DNA of 64,000 nt from assembly GCA_963704075.1 (NCBI GenBank), contig CAVPGV010000019.1, forward strand, positions 62,001 to 126,000, given 5' to 3'. The notes under the pieces are model-generated. The model was given only the letters and a program-made list of their open reading frames with translations, searched no databases and was not told the origin of the DNA. Position numbers and translations under genes: made by a program. Within the stretch, counting starts at the first letter, position 1, and the number at the start of each line of letters is the position of its first letter. Positions 9,402 to 16,226 of this stretch are shown here, one piece after another. Origin of the DNA: JADKAV01 sp963704075. Lineage in GTDB: Bacteria; Actinomycetota; Actinomycetes; S36-B12; UBA10799.

Positions 9402-9857
9402 TCATGTGCGTCGCGTCACGGGGAAGTTGACCTGCGTACGAGGCTGCGGCACATCTGGTTGGTCGAGATAGCTCTCCCACGGGTCACCCGTTATTGCGTA
9501 TCCAGCTCCCGTCAACCATTCCATCACGGCGTCGAAAGCGGCGGGAAGATCCTCGTAGGAGCCGACATGCACCGTTGATGCGATATCGCCGCCGGGCAGT
9601 TCGTCGGTCAGCACGTGCCCAGAACCCGCGACCCCGATCGGCACCGGGAATCCCGCCGTGACGTGGAAGATGTCCCCGTCCATCCGGTAGCGGGCGAACG
9701 GGGGTCCCGAGGGCTCGATGCCGTGCTGGGCCAGGAGCTCAGCAACTTCTGGGAAGGCCGTGTTCAGGAATTGAGCGACCTCCCCAGGCAGCAGGCTCTT
9801 CATCATGACGAGCGCGTTCTGCACTTCTTCGTGCGCGACCGCAATCTGATAGTCCAT
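9402..9857 (-). CDS. GyrI-like small-molecule-binding domain protein
   Basis: 151 residues from the ATG at 9857. The frame is open further upstream, but the extra residues are Arg/Pro-rich with no family character. The body fits the GyrI-like / AraC effector-binding fold: GPPFARYRMDGDIFHVTAGF, then TDELPGGDIASTVHVGSYED, then GDPWESYLDQPDVPQP. These are the usual FxxY, LPGGxxA, GxYexL and WExYL blocks. The domain binds hydrophobic small molecules and occurs alone or fused to transcription factors; here it stands alone. The gene lies 31 nt downstream of the sulfotransferase-like start, so co-transcription is possible. Confidence 0.8.
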   Translation of the reverse strand: MDYQIAVAHEEVQNALVMMKSLLPGEVAQFLNTAFPEVAELLAQHGIEPSGPPFARYRMDGDIFHVTAGFPVPIGVAGSGHVLTDELPGGDIASTVHVGSYEDLPAAFDAVMEWLTGAGYAITGDPWESYLDQPDVPQPRTQVNFPVTRRT

Positions 9858-10178
9858 GCGACCGACTCTGCCACCTCGAGGCCCGCCTGAGGCACAGCCG
9901 GGCCCATTGGTCCCGTCGAAGATCGTCCGTGCATGCTGAGCGATCGGCAGGCGCCGCGCCCTGCCCTGAACCCGGTGACCTAGGTGAATCCGCAACCCGG
10001 TCGCCCAGTCCCTTGACGCTGGCATACAAGTACACGACGTTGACGTTGGTCTGGTCGTGTGTCGCACCGATCGTCTTGCGCGAAATGCCGGGCGACGAGT
10101 CCGGCATCCGGCACCTCCCTTTCGTTCAGTCGAGTGCGACTCCCATCGCTTTGCTGTGGTTCTGCGATGAACGGCGAA
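9858..10178. other. intergenic region without recognisable gene
   Basis: About 320 nt between the GyrI-like gene and the end of nrdJ. Open frames exist on both strands but none has family character or a convincing ribosome-binding site. On the minus strand a frame near 10020-10105 reads as plausible protein (contains VNVVYLYASVKGLGDRV) and could be a gene relic. I cannot support a gene here. Confidence 0.5.
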
Positions 10179-10206
10179 GGGCGGCCCCGAACTCCCGGAG
10201 CCGCCC
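10179..10206 (-). terminator. candidate hairpin terminator of nrdJ
   Basis: A 7-bp GGGCGGC / GCCGCCC stem with a further CC/GG pairing inside, 36 nt after the nrdJ stop. There is no T-run after it, which is common for high-GC terminators. The call rests on position and symmetry only. Confidence 0.45.
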
Positions 10207-10241
10207 CACCACTTAGGCCACCTGGCCCGTCACCTCGTCAG

Positions 10242-13073
10242 TCAGCTGCAGCCGCTCGTCGAGCCACACCCTTCGCACACGTAGCACGAGCCTGCCGGCC
10301 GCATCTTGATCCCGCATGTCATACACAGCGGCGCATCGGCGGTCTTGCCGGTGATGGCCTCCAGCAACTCGGCCGAGGAGTGCACCGATGCCGGCACGCT
10401 CGCTGATCCCATCTCGTGCGGCACCACGGGTGCGTCCAACTGATCCGACTCGTGGGGCGCCGCAGGTGACTGGGCGGCGTGTTCAGACGACTCGTTGAGC
10501 TGGCCTGCCCGCTCATCGGCCGTGAAGATACCCAGCCCTGCGCGCTTCTCGTACGGCAGGTGGTCCAGGGCCAACCGCCGGAAGATGTAGTCCATCATGG
10601 ACTGCGCCATCCGGATATCCGGGTCGTCTGTCATCCCAGACGGCTCGAAGCGCATGTTGACGAACTTCGACACGTATGCCTCGAGCGGGACCCCGTACTG
10701 CAGAGCGATGGAGATGGCGATCGAGAACGCGTCCATCACGCCGGCCAATGTGGACCCCTGCTTGCCGAGCTTGAGGAACACCTCACCGAGACCATCGTCC
10801 GGGTACGAACCCGCCGTCATGTATCCCTCGGCGCCGCCGACGCTGAACGAAATCGTCTGGCTCGGCCGCACCTTGGGCAGGCGCTTGCGGACCGGCCGGT
10901 GTTCGACCACCACATCCGCCGGTGCCTGCTTCTTGTCAGCCTTACCGTCGGACAGCGGCTGACCCACCTTGCAGTTGTCGCGGTAGATCGCCAGAGCTTT
11001 CAGCCCCATCTTCCAGCCTTCGAAGTAGATCTCCTCCACTTCCTCGATGGTGGCCGACTCGGGCATGTTAACGGTCTTGGAGATCGCGCCGGACAGGAAT
11101 GGTTGCACCGCAGCCATCATCCGGACATGCCCCATGGGGCTGATCGCGCGCTCACCCATGGCGCAGTCGAAGACCGAGTAGTGCTCAGGCTTGAGCCCCG
11201 GTGCATCCACCACATGTCCGTGTTCGGCGATGTATTCGACGATCGCCTCGATGGTCTCCTCGGCGTACCCGAGCCGGGTCAGGGCCCGCGGGATCGTCTG
11301 ATTGACGATCTGCATGGAGCCCCCTCCCACCAGCTTCTTGAACTTGACCAGCGAGAAGTCCGGCTCGATACCGGTGGTGTCGCAGTCCATCATGAACCCG
11401 ATCGTTCCGGTGGGCGCCAGGACGCTGGCCTGCGCGTTGCGCCATCCATTCTTGGCGCCGATCGCGTTGCCCTCCTGCCACACGGCCGAAGCCAACCGCA
11501 GCACTTCGGAGTCGAGCGGGGATACCGAACGCACGTCATCTGTCGCCGATGCGTGCTTACGCATCACTCGTGCGTGAGCCTCAGCGTTGCGAGCGAAGCC
11601 TTGATAGGGCCCGACCACTCCGGCCAGCTCCGCGGACCGCTTGTAGGCGGCCCCGGTCATGAGGCTCGTGATGGAGGCAGCCAACGCCCGGCCGGCATCA
11701 GAATCGTAGGCGAGCCCTGTGGCCATCAACAATGCACCCAAGTTCGCGAAGCCGATCCCCAACTGGCGGTAGTCGCGCGTGGTCTTCCCGATCGCTTCGG
11801 TGGGGAAGTCCGCGAAACAGATAGAGATGTCCATGGCCGTAATGATCAGTTGCACGGCTTTGCCGAACCGGTCGGCGTCGAAGCTGCCATCGTCCTGCAG
11901 GAACTTCAGCAGGTTCAGGGAAGCAAGGTTGCAGGAACTGTTGTCCAACGACATGTACTCCGAGCACGGATTGGACGCGGTGATCCGGCCCGTCTCGGGA
12001 TTGGTGTGCCAGTCGTTGATCGTGTCGTCATATTGGATCCCCGGGTCGGCGCATGCCCACGCCGCTTCGGACATCCGGCGGAACAACTTCTTCGCGTCGA
12101 TGGATTCGATGACCTCGCCGGTCGTTCGCGAGCGCAGGCCGAACTCGTCGCCGGACTCCACGGCCCGCATGAACTCGTCGGAGACGCGCACCGAGTTGTT
12201 GGCGTTCTGGTACTGGACGCTGTTGATGTCCTTGCCGCCTAGATCCATGTCGAAGCCCGCATCGCGCAGGACCCGGATCTTCTCCTCCTCACGGACCTTC
12301 GTCTCGATGAACTCCTCGACGTCGGGGTGGTCGACGTCTAGCACGACCATTTTCGCCGCACGACGGGTTGCTCCACCCGACTTGATAGTGCCTGCCGACG
12401 CATCGGCGCCGCGCATGAACGACACCGGACCGGAGGCCGTACCACCCGAAGAGCGCAGCAGTTCCTTGCTCGAGCGGATGCGAGAGATGTTCAGGCCGGC
12501 ACCGGAGCCGCCCTTGAAGATCAGGCCCTCCTCGCGGTACCAATTGAGGATCGAGTCCATCGTGTCGTCGACGGCGAGGATGAAACACGCGCTCACCTGC
12601 TGGGGAGCGCTGGTACCCACGTTGAACCACACCGGGGAGTTGAACGAGAACACTTGGTGCAGCAGCATCCAGGTGAGTTCACGCTCGAAAACCTGTGCAT
12701 CCTGCTCAGTGGCGAAGTACCCGTTCTCCCTGCCGGACTTCACGTAGGTGAGCACCACACGGTCGATCAGCTGCTTGAGGCTCCATTCCCGCTGGTCCGT
12801 TCCCAGTGCGCCGCGGAAGTACTTGGTGGTCACGATCGTCGACGCGTTCAGCGACCAGAACGCGGGGAACTCGACGCCACGCTGTTCGAACACCACTTCG
12901 TCGGTCTTCCAGTTCGTCTGGACGACGTCCCGGCGTTCCCACTCGACCTCGTCATACGGGTGAACCCCGGGCGTTGTGTACAGCGGTTCGATGGTCAAGC
13001 CCGTGGTGTGCACGGTCACCTCTGCCCCTTTCACGCCTGCGGTGCGCGCCTTGGGAATGGACTGCTCGGTCAT
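10242..13073 (-). CDS. nrdJ: vitamin B12-dependent (class II) ribonucleoside-diphosphate reductase
   Basis: 943 residues. It shows class II reductase landmarks: FNSPVWFNVG, the glycine-rich FKGGSGAGLNISRIRSS, NPCSEYMSLDNSSCNLASLN with the active-site Cys/Asn/Glu block, and APTGTIGFMMDCDTTGIEPD. The C-terminus carries a zinc ribbon (CMTCGIKM then CYVCEGCG) as in actinobacterial NrdJ. The enzyme makes deoxyribonucleotides using adenosylcobalamin and needs no oxygen. Its ATG overlaps the nrdR stop (ATGA), so the repressor and its main target are translationally coupled. No cobalamin riboswitch was recognised upstream. Confidence 0.97.
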   Translation of the reverse strand: MTEQSIPKARTAGVKGAEVTVHTTGLTIEPLYTTPGVHPYDEVEWERRDVVQTNWKTDEVVFEQRGVEFPAFWSLNASTIVTTKYFRGALGTDQREWSLKQLIDRVVLTYVKSGRENGYFATEQDAQVFERELTWMLLHQVFSFNSPVWFNVGTSAPQQVSACFILAVDDTMDSILNWYREEGLIFKGGSGAGLNISRIRSSKELLRSSGGTASGPVSFMRGADASAGTIKSGGATRRAAKMVVLDVDHPDVEEFIETKVREEEKIRVLRDAGFDMDLGGKDINSVQYQNANNSVRVSDEFMRAVESGDEFGLRSRTTGEVIESIDAKKLFRRMSEAAWACADPGIQYDDTINDWHTNPETGRITASNPCSEYMSLDNSSCNLASLNLLKFLQDDGSFDADRFGKAVQLIITAMDISICFADFPTEAIGKTTRDYRQLGIGFANLGALLMATGLAYDSDAGRALAASITSLMTGAAYKRSAELAGVVGPYQGFARNAEAHARVMRKHASATDDVRSVSPLDSEVLRLASAVWQEGNAIGAKNGWRNAQASVLAPTGTIGFMMDCDTTGIEPDFSLVKFKKLVGGGSMQIVNQTIPRALTRLGYAEETIEAIVEYIAEHGHVVDAPGLKPEHYSVFDCAMGERAISPMGHVRMMAAVQPFLSGAISKTVNMPESATIEEVEEIYFEGWKMGLKALAIYRDNCKVGQPLSDGKADKKQAPADVVVEHRPVRKRLPKVRPSQTISFSVGGAEGYMTAGSYPDDGLGEVFLKLGKQGSTLAGVMDAFSIAISIALQYGVPLEAYVSKFVNMRFEPSGMTDDPDIRMAQSMMDYIFRRLALDHLPYEKRAGLGIFTADERAGQLNESSEHAAQSPAAPHESDQLDAPVVPHEMGSASVPASVHSSAELLEAITGKTADAPLCMTCGIKMRPAGSCYVCEGCGSTSGCS

Positions 13074-13609
13074 ATGCCCTCCTTCTGGACAACAGTTGCG
13101 AGGGGCCGTTTGTGCCCTTCGGTGATATCGATGGGTACTTCGTTGGCGCCGCCCCCGGACTGCTGACGACTGGCTTTGAGTAGCGCGATCTCGTGCTCGA
13201 AATCAGCGAGTGAATCGAACGAACGGTAGACGGATGCGAAGCGCAGGTACGCGACTTCGTCGAGTTCCCGCAGCGGACCCAGGATCGTCAATCCGATCTC
13301 GTGCGCGGGCACTTCGGCACAGCCGGAATCCCGTAGGGAGTCCTCCACCTGCTGGGCAAGGACCGCCAACTCGTCGTCGGTGACGGGGCGTCCCTGACAC
13401 GCCTTGCGCACACCAGTGACGATCTTGTCCCGCCGGAACGGCTCGACCACTCCGGAGCGCTTCACTACATTCAGCGCCGCCACCTCGATCGTGGTGAACC
13501 GCCGCTGACAGTGCAGGCACTGCCGGCGGCGTCGCACTGCAGCCCCATCGTCGGCCAGTCGGCTGTCGACGACCCTGGAGTCGTCGCCGCGGCAGAACGG
13601 GCAGTGCAT
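13070..13609 (-). CDS. nrdR: transcriptional repressor NrdR
   Basis: 179 residues from ATG at 13609, chosen because GGGAGG lies 5 nt upstream and the family begins MHCPFC; the open frame extends upstream only as non-family sequence. The zinc ribbon uses Cys3, Cys6, Cys31 and Cys34, and an ATP-cone domain follows (VVKRSGVVEPFRRDKIVTGV). NrdR senses dATP/ATP and represses ribonucleotide reductase genes. It is first in an nrdR-nrdJ operon. Confidence 0.96.
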   Translation of the reverse strand: MHCPFCRGDDSRVVDSRLADDGAAVRRRRQCLHCQRRFTTIEVAALNVVKRSGVVEPFRRDKIVTGVRKACQGRPVTDDELAVLAQQVEDSLRDSGCAEVPAHEIGLTILGPLRELDEVAYLRFASVYRSFDSLADFEHEIALLKASRQQSGGGANEVPIDITEGHKRPLATVVQKEGI

Positions 13610-13723
13610 GGGGCCTCCCAACCAGGATTTCCTTGACGGTTGTGGACTATTCGGCGGACTTCCTGGGGACAACCTGTGCCGAACCCACCACAATCTGTGG
13701 ATGAATCACATTGGTGTAACTAC

Positions 13724-13733
13724 TACATGTGGT
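13724..13733. promoter_or_regulatory. possible NrdR box upstream of nrdR
   Basis: CTACATGTGG fits the core of the NrdR operator (C-A-AT-T-G pattern) and lies about 115 nt before the nrdR start. A CCACAATCTGTGG inverted repeat sits about 33 nt closer to the gene (13688-13700), roughly three helical turns away, but matches the consensus poorly. Two near-matches to the DnaA box (TCATCCACA, TAGTCCACA) are also in this gap. Weak evidence. Confidence 0.3.
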
Positions 13734-13843
13734 GGTAACCGTATGCGCGACCCGACCTATGTGCAAGCACTTTCGCCCTAGTGTTTCTCGACGCGTGTCG
13801 ACACGATTGCCAGGACCGCACAAATGGGGCGTTTCGGCCTGAG

Positions 13844-14317
13844 TCAGCGCGTGGGAAGCTGCAGAACCTCGCCGACCTGAAGCACGTGCTGCGGCGACAG
13901 ACCGTTCAGCGTCCGCAGTACCTGCACCGTGGCCCGGGGATCGGCCCCGGGTGCGGTGACACGCGCAATGCTCCACAGACTGTCGCCTGGACCAACGGTC
14001 CACGCCGGATAGGCAGCACTTTCGACAGGCACGGAGCGCTGGGCAGGGGCCTCGCCGACGGCAGCCACCGTGCTGGCTGCGCGTGCCACGAGCCCCGACA
14101 GGGCCAGCGTCAGCACGAACAGTCCAACGATCGCGGCGACCAGGCGCATGCCGGCGGGTAACCCCGGCCGCGGCCCGGCTGCCGGACCCCAGGACACCCC
14201 CTGCTCCACACCCGCTGGGCGGACAGGATTCGCGGGCAGCTCAGGCCTGGGAGCGAACCTGGCCGATGGACGCAGTGTCCCAACCACGATCTCTGGGGAA
14301 GCGCTGATGATGGCCAT
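13844..14317 (-). CDS. SOS-linked LysM-domain membrane protein (ChiZ/YneA-like)
   Basis: 157 residues from ATG at 14317, chosen because AAGGAG lies 7 nt upstream. A Pro-rich cytosolic part of about 55 residues leads to one transmembrane helix (59-78, LVAAIVGLFVLTLALSGLVA). The outer part ends in a LysM domain (106-157: WTVGPGDSLWSIARV ... QVGEVLQLP), which binds peptidoglycan. The gene is divergent from lexA, and two LexA boxes lie just upstream of its start, so it should be damage-induced. The same arrangement (nrdR, LysM gene, lexA) is known in mycobacteria, where the LysM protein ChiZ delays division. A role as a damage-induced division inhibitor is inferred. Confidence 0.85.
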   Translation of the reverse strand: MAIISASPEIVVGTLRPSARFAPRPELPANPVRPAGVEQGVSWGPAAGPRPGLPAGMRLVAAIVGLFVLTLALSGLVARAASTVAAVGEAPAQRSVPVESAAYPAWTVGPGDSLWSIARVTAPGADPRATVQVLRTLNGLSPQHVLQVGEVLQLPTR

Positions 14318-14345
14318 TGCGAGCTCCTTACTGTTCTCACTAACT

Positions 14346-14359
14346 CGAACACACGTTCT
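14346..14359. promoter_or_regulatory. LexA box 1 (LysM gene / lexA)
   Basis: CGAACACACGTTCT matches the Gram-positive SOS box (GAAC-N4-GTTC) exactly in both half-sites. It lies 29 nt upstream of the LysM gene start. Confidence 0.88.
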
Positions 14360-14361
14360 CA

Positions 14362-14375
14362 TGAACGCATGTTCG
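14362..14375. promoter_or_regulatory. LexA box 2 (LysM gene / lexA)
   Basis: TGAACGCATGTTCG has both half-sites exact. Its centre is 16 nt from the centre of box 1, about one and a half helical turns. Confidence 0.88.
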
Positions 14376-14441
14376 ATGTCTACCCCTTGGGTGCGACATT
14401 TTCGATGCCATCACACGGGTACGACACGTTCGCGGAGATGT

Positions 14442-14455
14442 CGAACATATGTTTG
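14442..14455. promoter_or_regulatory. LexA box 3 (lexA autoregulation)
   Basis: CGAACATATGTTTG has one exact and one near-exact half-site. It overlaps the proposed -35 element of lexA, the usual place for autorepression. Confidence 0.8.
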
Positions 14456-14481
14456 AGTAATCACCAAGACGCGGTTAGTGT
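14453..14481 (+). promoter_or_regulatory. candidate lexA promoter
   Basis: TTGAGT (14453-14458) and TAGTGT (14476-14481) are separated by 17 nt, ahead of the GGGAGG ribosome-binding site and the ATG at 14510. LexA box 3 overlaps the -35. Confidence 0.5.
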
Positions 14482-14509
14482 GGACACATACAACGACAAG
14501 GGAGGAACC

Positions 14510-15220
14510 ATGGCGTCATCTGAGACAACCAACGATCCGAAAGACGGCTCAACCGAGGGACAAGTGGTCGAGATGCCGGATGCCACCCCAGGGCGCGACG
14601 GCCTGACCGAGCGGCAGCGGATCATTCTGACTGAGATTCGCAGGACCGTCGCTGCCCGCGGCTACCCACCCTCGGTCCGTGAGATCGGCGAAGTCGTCGG
14701 TCTGACCAGCCCCTCCAGCGTGAATTACCAGTTGAAGGCTCTCGAGCGAAAGGGCTACATCCGGCGTGACCCACATCGGCCACGGGCTCTTGAGGTTCTG
14801 CTGCCGGACGAACTCGACGACACCGGCAGTGGCGACGACCGACCCACCCCCCGTTACGTGCCACTCGTCGGGCGGATCGCGGCCGGCGGTCCGATTCTGG
14901 CTGAAGAGTCAGTGGAGAGTGTGTTCCCTCTCCCCGCAGAACTCGTGGGCGACGGAGAGCTGTTCCTACTGAAGGTGGTCGGCGACTCTATGGTTGAGGC
15001 CGCCATCTGCGACGGCGACTGGGTCGTGGTTCGGCGCCAGCCAGATGCGAACAACGGCGAGATCGTGGCCGCGCTGCTAGATGACGAAGCCACCGTGAAG
15101 ACATTCAAGCGCAGCGATGGACATGTCTGGCTCCTACCGCACAACCCCGCCTTCGAGCCGATCAACGGCGACGACTGCCAGATTCTCGGACTCGTCGTGG
15201 CCGTCCTGCGGAAGATCTAG
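14510..15220 (+). CDS. lexA: SOS response repressor LexA
   Basis: 236 residues from ATG at 14510, preceded by GGGAGG; the frame is open upstream but that part covers the operator region. The N-terminal winged helix contains GYPPSVREIGEVVGLTSPSS (51-70). The self-cleavage site is Ala125-Gly126 in VGRIAAGG, and the catalytic dyad is Ser160 (VVGDSMVEA) and Lys197 (EATVKTFKR). LexA represses damage genes until activated RecA triggers its autocleavage. All catalytic residues are present. Confidence 0.97.
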   Translation: MASSETTNDPKDGSTEGQVVEMPDATPGRDGLTERQRIILTEIRRTVAARGYPPSVREIGEVVGLTSPSSVNYQLKALERKGYIRRDPHRPRALEVLLPDELDDTGSGDDRPTPRYVPLVGRIAAGGPILAEESVESVFPLPAELVGDGELFLLKVVGDSMVEAAICDGDWVVVRRQPDANNGEIVAALLDDEATVKTFKRSDGHVWLLPHNPAFEPINGDDCQILGLVVAVLRKI

Positions 15221-15589
15221 ATCGCACTGGAACCTTCGCGAAGCGGAGGGCATCCCAATGGCGGACGTAGGGCATCAACCGAAGACCGTCGGCGTTGAGC
15301 AGTTGAGCATCATGCAGAGGCCTGAATCCTTCGAGTCGCGCACGTGTCGCGGCTACGAACTAGGGGTAAGTCGTGAACCGCGAGCGGGAGAATGTGTCAG
15401 ACCAGGGTGAATCTTGCGAAAGAGTTGGCCACGGAGATGTCGCGCCCACTGCCTATGGTGTGAACAGGTAGCTCGGGAAAGATGTCACACCCTCGGCACT
15501 GTGTGAAACAGGTAGTCCGGGGATGTTGTCACACCCTCGATTTGCGGTGTGAACAAGTGGCCGGGGAAATGTCAGAGGTCCGGTTTACT
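15221..15589. other. intergenic region downstream of lexA
   Basis: About 370 nt with no recognisable gene. A 50-codon frame at 15258-15410 has GGAGGG upstream of its ATG but no family character, so it is not called. The right half holds three imperfect direct repeats, listed separately. Confidence 0.5.
15457..15580. repeat. three imperfect direct repeats, period 43-46 nt
   Basis: The phrase GTGTGAA begins at 15458, 15501 and 15547 and each time is followed by an (A)CAGGTAG- or CAAGTGG-like stretch and GGGGAAATGTC-like sequence; the first two copies end in GTCACACCCTCG. Each unit also pairs with itself (GTGTGA against TCACAC). It may be a worn insertion-sequence end or an operator array. No transposase remains nearby. 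Confidence 0.55.
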
Positions 15590-15862
15590 TCACATCTGCT
15601 CGCAGGCGACGCCGTCACGATCACGGTCCAGCCGGGAGGCGTTCACGCGATAGTCCCGCTTCGCCTTGCGCGATGTTGCTGGGCGGTAGAAACCCTGTCG
15701 GGCTGCACGTTTGGCGGCCTTGGCGTTCTTCGCCACCCCGTTGGGGTACTTCTTCAGTAACTTGTCGCATGACGAGAAGTACTTCGTCGGTGCCGACGTA
15801 GCCGACGCCACCGGTGCGACAGTGACTGCTCCGCCTCCGGCGAGCAGGCCGACCGAGAGCAC
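15590..15862 (-). CDS. secreted Excalibur calcium-binding domain protein
   Basis: 90 residues from a GTG. The mature part has the Excalibur pattern: YFSSCDKLLKKYPNGVA at the start and DRDRDGVACEQ at the end, a calcium-loop-like DxDxDG flanked by Cys, common in small exported actinobacterial proteins. The signal peptide is hydrophobic (LSVGLLAGGGAVTVAPVASA), but with the GTG start it lacks the usual positive charges. The frame stays open upstream and would read TQRTALVLSVGLL, a better signal peptide, yet no ATG, GTG or TTG begins it. Either the start is unusual or a base is wrong here. Confidence 0.7.
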   Translation of the reverse strand: MLSVGLLAGGGAVTVAPVASATSAPTKYFSSCDKLLKKYPNGVAKNAKAAKRAARQGFYRPATSRKAKRDYRVNASRLDRDRDGVACEQM

Positions 15863-16226
15863 GAGAGCGGTGCGTTGTGTGATGTCATCTTGGTGGATCC
15901 CCTTCCCCGTTCATTACGAGTATTGCGCCCACCCATGACAATGCCCAACTACGTACTGCGTCAAACCCGCCTATCGGGCAGGTCGGAGGTCGGCTTGTCC
16001 GTGTTGGGTGTCCGGGGGACAGAGCCCGGGGGCTGCTGTTCTTGCGCGGGAGCCCTTTGGTTCCCCGACGGTCCACCGGCAGCCCAGGCCGGGCCCCACC
16101 AGTGTGGGTCGCGGGCCGTGGACTGGCTGACAGGATCTCGTCGTGAGAAAGTCGGTGACCTCGGGACCGGGAGTAGACTGGGGACGTAGCCGACGAGGGG
16201 TTGGGGTCGGCACCCGTGACGGTTGG
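15863..16226. other. intergenic region without recognisable gene
   Basis: About 360 nt between the Excalibur gene and the RCC1-repeat gene, which are divergent. It should hold both promoters. Frames on both strands look like random Arg/Pro-rich translation. Confidence 0.5.

Noticed and set aside
9858..10107. N-terminal extension of the GyrI-like gene and a second frame containing VNVVYLYASVKGLGDRV
   Set aside because: The extension lacks family sequence and the second frame runs into Arg/Ser-rich nonsense; at most a relic.
15457..15580. CRISPR array
   Set aside because: Only three imperfect units with no unique spacers of constant length and no cas genes.
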